Shown here: positions 8,308 to 15,614 of the stretch, piece by piece
How positions within the stretch are numbered: the stretch's first letter is position 1
Layout: every line of letters starts with the position of its first letter
DNA from: Pseudomonadota bacterium
GTDB taxonomy: Bacteria > Pseudomonadota > Alphaproteobacteria > Sphingomonadales > Sphingomonadaceae
Length of the DNA: 22,278 nt
NCBI GenBank assembly: GCA_023413015.1
Contig: JAEZQR010000129.1
Coordinates: forward strand, 1-22,278
Direction: 5' to 3'
Translations under genes and position numbers: made by a program
Notes under the pieces: model-generated
The model's database searches: none
Told to the model about the DNA's origin: nothing
What the model saw: the letters and a program-made list of their open reading frames with translations, nothing else

Positions 8308-9584
8308 CCTTCACCGAGATCAACTTCGATGGCTTAATCGGGCCGACGCACAATTACGGCGGCCTCTCGCTCGGCAACGTCGCGAGCCGTCTCAACGCCG
8401 GCGCCGCCTCGCGGCCGCGCGCCGCGGCGCTGCAGGGGCTCGCCAAGATGCGCGCCCTGATGGACCTGGGGCTTACCCAGGGTTTCTTCCTACCGCACGA
8501 CCGACCGAATGTGGGCTGGCTGCGCCGGCTCGGCTTCGACGGCGATGACGAGGCGGTGCTCGCCGCCGCCTGGGCCGAGGATCCGGTCCTGTTGCGCAAT
8601 GCCTCGTCGGCCTCGGCCATGTGGACGGCGAACGCTGCCACCGTCTCGCCCGCGCCCGACACGCGCGACGGTCGCTGCCACCTGACGGTCGCCAACCTGT
8701 CGTCGATGCTCCACCGCACGCTCGAGTGGGAGCAGACCGAGCAGCAGCTTCGCCTGATCTTCGGCGACGACCGCCATTTCGCGGTGCACGCGCCGGTGCC
8801 GCACCGCCTCGGCGACGAGGGAGCGGCCAACCATATGCGCATGGGACCGCATCACGGCGCCGCGGGAATCGAGATCTTCGTCTATGGCCGGGATCAGCGC
8901 GACGGCTATCCGGCTCGCCAGAGCCGCTATGCCAGCGAGGCGGTTGCCCGCCTCAATGGGCTCGATCCCGCCCGTACCTTCTTCGCCGCCCAGTCGGATG
9001 CCGCGATCCAGGCGGGCGCCTTCCACAATGATGTCGTCGCGGTCGCCAACGAGACGGTGATGTTCGCGCATGCCCAAGCGTTCGAGGACAAGGCGCCGCT
9101 GTTCGAATTTATCACCGCGAACGTGGCCGGTGCGACGATCATCGAGGTGCCGGCCGAGCAGGTGAGCCTCGGTGATGCGATCAGCTCCTACCTGTTCAAC
9201 TCGCAGCTGGTGACGCTGCCGGCTGGCGGCATGGCGCTGATCCTGCCGCAGGAGGCGCGCGAGAACGCGAACGTCTGGCACTATCTCCAGACGCTGGTGG
9301 CCGGCAACGGCCCGATCCGCGCGCTGCACGTCATCGACGTGCGCGAGTCGATGCGCAACGGTGGCGGCCCGGCATGCCTGCGGTTGCGCGTGGTAGTCGA
9401 CGAAGCCGCCAGGGCGGCGATCGACCCGCGCTTCCTGCTCGACGCGGCGAAGTGGGAGGCGCTCTACCGGATCGTGGAGGCGCATTGGCCCGAGCAGATC
9501 GGGCCGAACGATCTCGGCAATCCGGACCTGTGGCGCGAAGCGCGCGCGGCACGGCGCGCGCTCCTCGATCATCTGAAGCTATAG
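8304..9584 (+). CDS. astB: N-succinylarginine dihydrolase
   Basis: AstB converts N2-succinylarginine to N2-succinylornithine, two NH3 and CO2, the second pathway step. The 426-residue protein starts with the diagnostic EINFDGLIGPTHNYGGLS. The catalytic triad of this pentein-fold enzyme is present: E172 in DEGAANHMR, H241 in GAFHNDVVAVAN, and nucleophile C358 in GGPACLRLRV, close to the E. coli residues E174, H248 and C365 as I recall them. ATG 8304 overlaps the astD stop (ATGA). The gene ends one base before the convergent stop of the I78-type gene, so no terminator lies between them. Release of ammonia fits a nitrogen-scavenging role for the operon. Confidence 0.97.
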   Translation: MTFTEINFDGLIGPTHNYGGLSLGNVASRLNAGAASRPRAAALQGLAKMRALMDLGLTQGFFLPHDRPNVGWLRRLGFDGDDEAVLAAAWAEDPVLLRNASSASAMWTANAATVSPAPDTRDGRCHLTVANLSSMLHRTLEWEQTEQQLRLIFGDDRHFAVHAPVPHRLGDEGAANHMRMGPHHGAAGIEIFVYGRDQRDGYPARQSRYASEAVARLNGLDPARTFFAAQSDAAIQAGAFHNDVVAVANETVMFAHAQAFEDKAPLFEFITANVAGATIIEVPAEQVSLGDAISSYLFNSQLVTLPAGGMALILPQEARENANVWHYLQTLVAGNGPIRALHVIDVRESMRNGGGPACLRLRVVVDEAARAAIDPRFLLDAAKWEALYRIVEAHWPEQIGPNDLGNPDLWREARAARRALLDHLKL

Positions 9585-9585
9585 T

Positions 9586-9876
9586 TCAGCCGCAGCGGGC
9601 GGCGATCACGATACCCTTGTCGTCGGTTTCGAGGTTCAGCCGTTCGGGGCTGAACTCCATGGTGACGACCTGGCCGGGCACGAGGCGTCGGACGATCTTC
9701 GCACCCGCCGCCTGCCGTGCGCGGCCGGCCAGAGCCCCGCTGTAGCTCTGACCGACCGCGAACTGCGCCTTGGTCGCATCGCAGGCTGCCGCGCCCTGTT
9801 CGATCCGGCCGTCACCCGCCACCGTCGGCGCGCAGCCGTGGAGCAGGATCAGGCCGGCGATCGCGGCGTACCTCAT
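9586..9876 (-). CDS. I78-family peptidase inhibitor-like lipoprotein
   Basis: The 96-residue product starts at ATG 9876 (complement), inside the end of the methyltransferase gene (4-base ATGA overlap); longer upstream reading in this frame is shadow. A short signal peptide ends in LLHGC, a loose lipobox with Cys15, so membrane anchoring in the periplasm is likely. The mature region matches the I78 pattern: CDATKAQFAVGQSYS, then ARQAAGAKIVRRLVPGQVVTMEFSPERLNL, and a C-terminal ARCG whose Cys may pair with the Cys in ACDA. Family members resemble small serine-protease inhibitors, but most are untested. Its stop is one base from the astB stop on the other strand. Family assignment is from recognised pattern, not a search. 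Confidence 0.85.
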   Translation of the reverse strand: MRYAAIAGLILLHGCAPTVAGDGRIEQGAAACDATKAQFAVGQSYSGALAGRARQAAGAKIVRRLVPGQVVTMEFSPERLNLETDDKGIVIAARCG

Positions 9877-10631
9877 GCCGGTTTCCTGAACCGGTAGACG
9901 ACGCGGTCGGTCTTGCCGCGCACCGCCGGGTCGAACACCAGCTTCGAGACGTCGTCCGACGGCACCCGCAGCACGTCGCTCTCGCCGTCGAGCACGAAGC
10001 CGGCGCGGGCGAAGTCGGCCTTGATCGTTGCGGGGTCGATGCGGTGCAGCTTGTCGGCAGTCTCGCGCGTATCGCCCGGCTTCGCCACATGGTCGATCAC
10101 GCCGATCACGCCGCCCGGCTTCATCGCCGCATAGAGCTTCCTGAGTGCCGCATCGGGGTCCATCCGGGGGAACTTGAACTTGTCGCTCTCCCAGTAGAAG
10201 TCGTGATAGACGAGGTGCAGCATTGCGAAGTCGAAGCTGTTGGGGGCCAGCGTCATCGTGCCCGGCATCTGCGCCAGCAGCGAGACGTTCGGGGCGCGGG
10301 ACCGCAGCTCGGCCCACGCCGCCTGGCCCTTGTCGTCGAGGAACACCGGCGGTTCGAGCGCGACCACCGCGCCCTTCGGTCCGACGGCCTTGGCCATGAT
10401 CTCGCTATAATAGCCGTTGCCCGCCATCACATCGAGCGCGCGGTCGCCGCTCTTGAGACCGAGGAAGCCGAGCACCTCAGCCGGCTTGCGGCTTTCGTCG
10501 AGCTTGCGCGCGTCCTCGGGGCGCTGGGTAGCAGCGACTGCTGCGGCGACCTTGGCGGGTGCGGCGGCGACGGCAGTCAGCGGCAGCGAGGCCAGCAGCG
10601 CAGCGGCGGCGAGGCAGCGGAAGCTTTTCAT
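9873..10631 (-). CDS. Exported class I SAM-dependent methyltransferase-like protein
   Basis: The 252-residue protein begins with a convincing Sec signal peptide (MKSFRC, a hydrophobic core at about 7-20, cleavage near AVAAA around residue 23). A Rossmann methyltransferase fold follows: motif I is LDVMAGNGYYSEIMAKAVG, less canonical than ExGxGxG; an acidic strand end reads VVALEPP; later segments are FDFAMLHLVYHDFYW, the post-motif GGVIGVIDH and GFVLDGESDVLRV. It resembles the poorly studied predicted methyltransferases of COG4798. SAM is not expected in the periplasm, so substrate and activity are unclear. The start at 10631 is supported by GAGGGA 6 bases upstream and by the signal peptide. 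It overlaps the I78-type gene by 4 bases, so the two are probably co-translated. Confidence 0.88.
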   Translation of the reverse strand: MKSFRCLAAAALLASLPLTAVAAAPAKVAAAVAATQRPEDARKLDESRKPAEVLGFLGLKSGDRALDVMAGNGYYSEIMAKAVGPKGAVVALEPPVFLDDKGQAAWAELRSRAPNVSLLAQMPGTMTLAPNSFDFAMLHLVYHDFYWESDKFKFPRMDPDAALRKLYAAMKPGGVIGVIDHVAKPGDTRETADKLHRIDPATIKADFARAGFVLDGESDVLRVPSDDVSKLVFDPAVRGKTDRVVYRFRKPA

Positions 10632-10732
10632 CGAAGGTCCCTCATGGTTTGTTTAGTGCCCGTAAGGGTCGCACGTCCCTTCGAGAAGCTGCCAGCGGCT
10701 TTCTGCCAAACCCCTTCCACCATCCACGAACG

Positions 10733-11257
10733 TCATCGACGACGGCGAAGGATGATATAGAAGGCGCCGCCGCCGCCGTGACGCGGATGGGCCGGACGAA
10801 GCGCGGCGACGTAAGGACGGAGCGCCGGCGTCTCCAGCCAGTGCGGCAGGCTCGCGCGGATGACGCCGCGCGGGCGCTCGGCCTGGTCGTCGCCCCGTGC
10901 CCCCTTGCCGGTCACCACCAGCAGCACGCGCTGTTCGGCGAGCGAGGCATCCTCGATGGCGCGGGCGAGCAGCGCATAGGCTTGGTCGCGGCTGTACCCG
11001 TGCAGGTCGATGCTGCGGTCGGGGATCAGCCGGCCGCCGCGCAGTCGCCGATCCCAGCCACCATCGAGCGTCGACGCATCGACCGGCGCCTTCAGCGCTT
11101 GGCGAGAGACCCTGGGCGGCTCGGGTGCCGGCGTAGCGGATATGATCGACTTCGGTGCCGGCGCCGGCTTGACGCGCGGTCGACCCTTGAGGGGGCGGAC
11201 GGTTGCGGCGACGCGCGACCAGACCGCCTCTTCCTCAGGGCCGAGCTTGCGAGCCAC
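10733..11257 (-). CDS. Smr-domain protein
   Basis: The 174-residue protein has a basic, Pro-rich N-terminal half (residues ~20-60) and a C-terminal Smr domain. The domain shows IDLHGYSRDQAYALLARAIEDA (the LDLHG signature), VLLVVTGKGARG (the TGKG loop), RGVIRASLPHWL and GGGGAFYIILRRRR. Stand-alone Smr domains are nucleases or nicking enzymes acting on DNA or RNA; recent work on some family members links them to mRNA cleavage at stalled ribosomes, but the role here is unknown. The start at 11257 overlaps the end of mltA by 23 bases. The order timA-mltA-smr is, from memory, a recurrent alphaproteobacterial arrangement. Confidence 0.92.
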   Translation of the reverse strand: MARKLGPEEEAVWSRVAATVRPLKGRPRVKPAPAPKSIISATPAPEPPRVSRQALKAPVDASTLDGGWDRRLRGGRLIPDRSIDLHGYSRDQAYALLARAIEDASLAEQRVLLVVTGKGARGDDQAERPRGVIRASLPHWLETPALRPYVAALRPAHPRHGGGGAFYIILRRRR

Positions 11258-12515
11258 CGCTCAGCAGCCGTGCCGCGGCCGCCTTGGGCAGCAGCAGCGT
11301 CGCGCGACCTTGGCTCGACAGGCCGCCGGCCACTTTCCGCGCCCGCTCGCCGGGACCCCAGAACAGATCGAAGCGGTTGGCACCCTTGATCGCGCCGCCG
11401 GTGTCCTGCGCTACCATCAGGCGGCGGAAGGGCGTCATGGTGTAGCCGGTTGCCGGGCCGGCCTGCCCGGCCGGGGAAACGGCGGGACTCGTGATCGTCT
11501 TCGGTTCGGGGATCGAAGTGTCGAGCCACAGCGGCGCGCCCAGCGGCACGAACTTGGGATCGGCCGCGACCGAATATTCGGGCGTCAGCGCGATGTTGAG
11601 CGCTCCGAGTGGACCTTCGCCGGTCAGCTGTTTGAAGAAGATGTAGCTCTTGTTCTCGCGCATCAGCGCGCGGCCCTGTTCCGGATTGGCGCGCAGCCAG
11701 GCGAGGATGCCATCCATCGACGCGCCGCCGGGCGGCAAGATGTTGCGATCGCGCAGCACCTTGCCGATGCCGACATAATCGCGGCCGTTCTGCCCATCGT
11801 AGCCGATGCGCATGATCGAGCCATCGGGCAGCCGCAGTCGTCCTGAGCCCTGGATGTGCAGGAAGAACAGCTCATAGGGGTCGGCGGCATAGCCGATCTC
11901 GAGCCCCTTGCCGGCAAGCGCGCCGTCCTCGATCTGCCCGCGGTCGAAATAGGGCACCAGCGCGCTGCCGTCGACGCGCCCGCGAATGCGGCGACCCTTG
12001 AGGCTGTCCGAGAACAGCCCGAGATCGACTTCGATAAGATCGGACGGCTTCCTGTAGATTGGCACCGGATAAGCGGCGGACGGCACGCGAGAGCCGACAA
12101 GCTCGGGCTCGAAATAGCCCGTGTTGAGCCCGGTGCCGGCGCCGACCGTCACGGGCGTGAAGTAGGTCTCGAAGAAAGTGCGCGGATCGGTCGCGGTCGT
12201 CGCCGCCGTGCAGGCCTCGTTCCAGTCCGCCGCTTGCGTCAGGCCGCTGGCGTCGGTGCGTCGCGTCACGGCACGGCAGGACTTGCGGAAGGCATCGAGG
12301 CTCGGCTTCAGGTCGGCTTCCGCCCATCCGGCGAGGCTGCTCAGCGCGGGCGCGGCGCTCACGCCGAGCTGCGCCGCCGTCTCGGCCGCGGGAGGTGCCG
12401 GCGGCTGAACCTGGGTCGGTGGCGGCGGGGCCGCCGTTTCGTTCGGTGGCGCGACGCGCGGTGTGGCGCAAGCGGCCAGGGCGGTAAGGGCGAGGAGCGG
12501 GAGTAGACGGCGCAT
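11235..12515 (-). CDS. mltA: Membrane-bound lytic murein transglycosylase A
   Basis: MltA cleaves peptidoglycan glycan strands, leaving 1,6-anhydroMurNAc ends, at the inner face of the outer membrane. The 426-residue product has a lipoprotein signal with lipobox LAAC (Cys16), followed by a Pro/Ala linker to about residue 45. The MltA domain has LNTGYFEPELVGSR, PVPIYRKPSDLIEVDL, FFLHIQGSGRLRLPDGSIMRIGYDGQNGRDYVGIGKVL and PEYSVAADPKFVPLGAPLWLDTS. The C-terminal 3D domain has MVAQDTGGAIKGANRFDLFWG with its conserved Asp residues. Transcription probably starts upstream of timA, whose stop lies 48 bases before this start. It overlaps the Smr gene by 23 bases. Confidence 0.96.
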   Translation of the reverse strand: MRRLLPLLALTALAACATPRVAPPNETAAPPPPTQVQPPAPPAAETAAQLGVSAAPALSSLAGWAEADLKPSLDAFRKSCRAVTRRTDASGLTQAADWNEACTAATTATDPRTFFETYFTPVTVGAGTGLNTGYFEPELVGSRVPSAAYPVPIYRKPSDLIEVDLGLFSDSLKGRRIRGRVDGSALVPYFDRGQIEDGALAGKGLEIGYAADPYELFFLHIQGSGRLRLPDGSIMRIGYDGQNGRDYVGIGKVLRDRNILPPGGASMDGILAWLRANPEQGRALMRENKSYIFFKQLTGEGPLGALNIALTPEYSVAADPKFVPLGAPLWLDTSIPEPKTITSPAVSPAGQAGPATGYTMTPFRRLMVAQDTGGAIKGANRFDLFWGPGERARKVAGGLSSQGRATLLLPKAAAARLLSGGSQARP

Positions 12516-12563
12516 AAGGCCGCGTTAAGCACAATGCGGCGCCTACGTCACGGGTATGCGAGG

Positions 12564-13232
12564 TTATTCCTCGTCGGTCTCGATCAGCAGCCAGTTCGGA
12601 TCGGACGAGCCGAGATGGCGGCTGAAGGTCCAGACGTCGTGCGTCTGGATGGCATCCGAGGTCGAGCCGGCGACGAGATTGCCCTGCGCGTCGCGGGTGA
12701 CGGCGACGAGGTCGGCGTCGAAGCGAACCGTTACCTCGGCCATCATCGCGGAAAGTCGCGCGCCGACGATCTGCGCGCGATCAATGCGCACCAGCCGATT
12801 GTCGAGCGTCAGCCCCTGCTCCTCGCGCGCGGCGATCGCGCGCTTGAAGTCGGTCAGCACGTCGTCGGCGACGAGGTCGTTCAGGGTGGCGGCGTCACCC
12901 TTCCAGAAGGCCTCAAGGATCATCCGGTAGGCGGCCTTGGCGCCCTCGACGAAGCGGCCGGGCTCGAAGCTCACGTCGGCATCGGCGATCGCCTGCAGCG
13001 GCTCATGGAGCTTGGGGTCGAGGTCGGCGGGCATGTCGAGCACCACCGGTCCCCGCATGCCGGGCGCCGGCGCCTGCGGCGGCGACACCTCGGGAGCGCC
13101 GCCGCGATAGGCGGTCGGTGTCGGGTTCTCATGGCCCGTGCGGCGGCCGAGCACGCTCACCAGCCGCAGCGCGATGAAGCCCGCGAGCATGGCGAGGAAG
13201 ACGATCTCGATCCACCAGCTGCTGTCCGACAT
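12564..13232 (-). CDS. timA: Tim44/TimA-family inner-membrane protein
   Basis: The 222-residue protein has one N-terminal transmembrane segment (residues ~6-29, WWIEIVFLAMLAGFIALRLV), a Pro-rich linker, and a C-terminal Tim44-like domain: FVEGAKAAYRMILEAFWKGDAATLNDLVADDVLTDF, RAQIVGARLS, VTVRFDADLVAVTRD and HDVWTFSRHLGSSDPNWLLIETD. The domain is shared with mitochondrial Tim44, and the bacterial protein was named TimA in Caulobacter; its bacterial function is unresolved. I start at ATG 13232, not 30 codons upstream, because GAGGAA lies at the right distance and the transmembrane helix follows at once. It is divergent from secB and appears to lead the timA-mltA-smr operon. Confidence 0.93.
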   Translation of the reverse strand: MSDSSWWIEIVFLAMLAGFIALRLVSVLGRRTGHENPTPTAYRGGAPEVSPPQAPAPGMRGPVVLDMPADLDPKLHEPLQAIADADVSFEPGRFVEGAKAAYRMILEAFWKGDAATLNDLVADDVLTDFKRAIAAREEQGLTLDNRLVRIDRAQIVGARLSAMMAEVTVRFDADLVAVTRDAQGNLVAGSTSDAIQTHDVWTFSRHLGSSDPNWLLIETDEE

Positions 13233-13301
13233 GATATTGTTCGCTTCCTCAGTTCCAGGCCTTCGTCGGCCGATCTTAACGACCGTTGTGCCCTTTCGCC
13301 A

Positions 13302-13329
13302 CAGATAGGCGCAGATGCACAACGCGCAA
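13302..13329 (-). promoter_or_regulatory. Putative promoter of the timA-mltA-smr operon
   Basis: On the minus strand TTGCGC (13329-13324), a 16-base spacer and TATCTG (13307-13302) lie about 70 bases before the timA start. It is the best sigma-70-like match in the 175-base divergent region (13233-13407), which otherwise holds only the secB promoter candidate. Confidence 0.35.
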
Positions 13330-13338
13330 GGCGTGCGC

Positions 13339-13367
13339 TTGCTTCCACAAGGCGCGCCTGCTAGCGC
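13339..13367 (+). promoter_or_regulatory. Putative secB promoter
   Basis: TTGCTT (13339-13344), a 17-base spacer and TAGCGC (13362-13367) precede secB by about 40 bases. The -10 is weak by E. coli standards. The -35 lies 10 bases from the proposed timA -35, so the two divergent promoters would be back to back. Confidence 0.3.
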
Positions 13368-13407
13368 ACACGCCGACTTTTACAGCTCTTTCGACAGGAC
13401 GAACATC

Positions 13408-13911
13408 ATGGCCGACACCGATACCGGCACCCCAGAAACCCCGGCCGCCAACGGCGCCGACACCCAGCCGCAGGTCGGCATCCTCGCGCAATATGTGAAG
13501 GACCTGTCGTTCGAGAACCCGAACGCGCCGCGCTCGTTCCAGATGCAGGGGCAGCCGCAGATCGAAATCAATGTGAACGTCCAGGCGCGCCGCGCCGGCG
13601 AGGATATGTTCGAGGTCGACCTCAAGATCGAGGCGAGCGCCAAGTCCGAGGATCAGACGAGCTTCATCGTCGATCTGCTCTACGGCGGCCTGTTCGGTCT
13701 GCGCAACGTGCCTGAGGAAGCGCTCGAGCCCTTCCTGATCGTCGAGGCGCCGCGCATCCTGTTCCCGTTCGCGCGCCGCATCATCGCCGACGCCACCCGC
13801 GACGGCGGCTTCCCGCCGCTCCTCCTCGAGCCGATCGACTTCGCCGCGCTCTACATGGCGCAGCGTCAGGCGGCGATGGGTGAGGGCATGCCGGTCGAGG
13901 GGCAGGCCTAA
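13408..13911 (+). CDS. secB: Protein-export chaperone SecB
   Basis: SecB is a tetrameric cytosolic chaperone that keeps preproteins unfolded and hands them to SecA. The 167-residue product has the family landmarks: ILAQYVKDLSFENPNAPRSF near the N-terminus, INVNVQARRAGEDMFEVDLKIEASAK in the beta-sheet core, YGGLFGLRNVPEEALEPFLIVEAPRILFPFARRIIADATRDGGFPPLLLEPIDFAALY, and a short flexible tail. The start is ATG 13408, with AGGACGA about 6 bases before it; the in-frame ATG at 13315 would add an unrelated sequence. A stem-loop with a 9-bp stem follows its stop. Confidence 0.97.
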   Translation: MADTDTGTPETPAANGADTQPQVGILAQYVKDLSFENPNAPRSFQMQGQPQIEINVNVQARRAGEDMFEVDLKIEASAKSEDQTSFIVDLLYGGLFGLRNVPEEALEPFLIVEAPRILFPFARRIIADATRDGGFPPLLLEPIDFAALYMAQRQAAMGEGMPVEGQA

Positions 13912-13922
13912 TCTGCTGTCCT

Positions 13923-13950
13923 CGTTGTCGCAGCCTTCGCGGCGACGACG
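13923..13950 (+). terminator. Stem-loop after secB, possible terminator
   Basis: CGTTGTCGC (13923-13931) can pair with GCGACGACG (13942-13950), giving a 9-bp stem with one G-U pair and a 10-base loop. It lies 12 bases after the secB stop. No U-tract follows (GAAATAGC), so it may be an mRNA 3'-end stabiliser or attenuator rather than a full intrinsic terminator. Confidence 0.4.
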
Positions 13951-13990
13951 GAAATAGCTAGTGTCGCCGATCATCGGAGCGGGGGATCGG

Positions 13991-15604
13991 GTGGCTGACG
14001 CCAAGCAGGACAAGGGTGGGGTCGCTGGTGGCCTCGTGAAGGCGACCGGCGTCATCGCCGGGCTGACGCTCGTCAGCCGCTTCGCCGGCTTCGCGCGCGA
14101 CATGTTGCTCGCGCGCATCCTCGGCGCCGGGCTTGCCGCCGATGCCTTCCTCGTCGCGCAGCGGCTGCCCAACCTGTTCCGACGGCTGTTCGCCGAAGGC
14201 GCCTTCTCGGCCGCCTATGTGCCGATGTTCAGCCGCAAGCTGCACGGACCCGGCGGCGAGGCGGCAGCGAAACGCTTCTCGTCCGAAGTGCTCTCGCTGT
14301 TCCTCGTCGTGCTGCTGCTGTTCACGGCGCTGTTCCAGTTCATCATGCCGTGGGTGGTCTATGCGCTCGCCAGCGGCTTCCGGAGCGTGCCCGGCAAGTT
14401 CGAGCTGACCGTCGAGCTGACGCGGCTCGCCTTTCCCTATCTGCTGCTCATCAGCCTGGTGTCGCTGCTGACCGGCATCCTCAACTCGATGTCGCGATTC
14501 GCCGCCGGCGCCGCGGCGCCGATCCTGTTCAACCTGACGCTGGTCGTCGGCCTCCTGGTCGGCGACTATCTGCGCGGCGACAGCGGCGACGATCACATCG
14601 TCGCGGTGTGCGCGGCGGTGTCGATCTCGGCGTCCGGGCTGGTGCAGTTCATCTGGCTGCTGTGGGCGGTCAAGCGTGCGGGCTTCGACCTGCGGCTGCG
14701 CCGCCCGCGGCTGACGCCCGACGTCAAGGAGATGGGCCGGATCATCCTGCCTGCCACCTTCGGCGCGGGCATCTATCAGATCAGCATCTTCATCGACACC
14801 TTCTTCGCGACCTCGCTGCCGCAGGGGTCGATGTCGTATCTCAACTTCGCCGACCGGCTGAACCAGCTGCCGCTCGGCGTGATCGGGATCGCGCTCGGCA
14901 CCGCGATCCTGCCGACGCTGTCGCGCTTCATCGGCGCCGGCGACGGGGAGCGCGCGACCGAGGTGCAGTCGACGGCGATCGAGCTGGCGATGCTGCTGAC
15001 GCTGCCTGCCGCCTTCGCGCTCGCGATCTGCGCCGAGCCGCTGGTCACTGCCTTCTACCTCGGCGGCAAGTTCACGCTGGCGGACGCGCAGGTGACGGCT
15101 GCGGTGCTCGGAGCGCTGGTCTCCGGCCTGCCCGCCTACGTGCTGGTGAAGGTGCTTACCCCTGGCTTCTTCGCGCGTAAGGACACTAAGACACCGGTCA
15201 AGATCGCCACGATCGTACTCGTCGCGAACGTGGCGCTGAACTTCCTGTTCATCTTTGCGCTCGACTTCGGCATCGTCGGACTGGCGGCGGCCGGCGCCAC
15301 CGTGTCCTGGCTCAACTGCGCCATGCTCTACGGCGTGCTGCGCGCGCGCGGCCACTTCCGCGCGCCGCGCGCCCTGTGGTGGCGTCTCGCGCGCCAGCTG
15401 CTGTGCGCCGCGCTCATGGCGGCGCTGCTGATCTGGTTGCGCGGCCTGCTCGCCGACCGTTTCGTCGGATCGACCGGCGACCGGCTGATCGGCATCGGCG
15501 CGCTGGTCGCCAGCGGCTTGGTCGTCTATTTCGGCCTGGCATGGCTGACCGGCGCCTTCGACCGCGCCATGCTCCAGCAACTGCGCCGCCGCCGAGCGGC
15601 TTGA
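13991..15604 (+). CDS. murJ: Lipid II flippase MurJ
   Basis: MurJ flips lipid II across the inner membrane for peptidoglycan synthesis. The product is a hydrophobic MATE/MOP-fold protein of about 537 residues with some 14 membrane segments. Family-typical stretches are LVKATGVIAGLTLVSRFAGFARDMLLARILGAG, AFLVAQRLPNLFRRLFAEGAFSAAYVPMF, PYLLLISLVSLLTGILNSMSRF, the GAGIYQISIFIDTFFAT region and LPTLSRFIGAGD. I choose GTG 13991 because GGAG and GGGGGA lie 4-11 bases upstream; an in-frame GTG at 13961 would add 10 residues and immediately abuts a -10-like TAGCTA (13955-13960). trpS follows after 10 bases, so the two are probably co-transcribed. The minus strand opposite is open along the whole gene, but that is codon-bias shadow. 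Confidence 0.95.
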   Translation: MADAKQDKGGVAGGLVKATGVIAGLTLVSRFAGFARDMLLARILGAGLAADAFLVAQRLPNLFRRLFAEGAFSAAYVPMFSRKLHGPGGEAAAKRFSSEVLSLFLVVLLLFTALFQFIMPWVVYALASGFRSVPGKFELTVELTRLAFPYLLLISLVSLLTGILNSMSRFAAGAAAPILFNLTLVVGLLVGDYLRGDSGDDHIVAVCAAVSISASGLVQFIWLLWAVKRAGFDLRLRRPRLTPDVKEMGRIILPATFGAGIYQISIFIDTFFATSLPQGSMSYLNFADRLNQLPLGVIGIALGTAILPTLSRFIGAGDGERATEVQSTAIELAMLLTLPAAFALAICAEPLVTAFYLGGKFTLADAQVTAAVLGALVSGLPAYVLVKVLTPGFFARKDTKTPVKIATIVLVANVALNFLFIFALDFGIVGLAAAGATVSWLNCAMLYGVLRARGHFRAPRALWWRLARQLLCAALMAALLIWLRGLLADRFVGSTGDRLIGIGALVASGLVVYFGLAWLTGAFDRAMLQQLRRRRAA

Positions 15605-15614
15605 GGAAGTGAAG

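Noticed and set aside
10665..10682. AAGGG/CCCTT arms between the Smr gene and the methyltransferase gene
   Set aside because: A 5-bp stem with an 8-base loop is too weak to call as terminator or operator.
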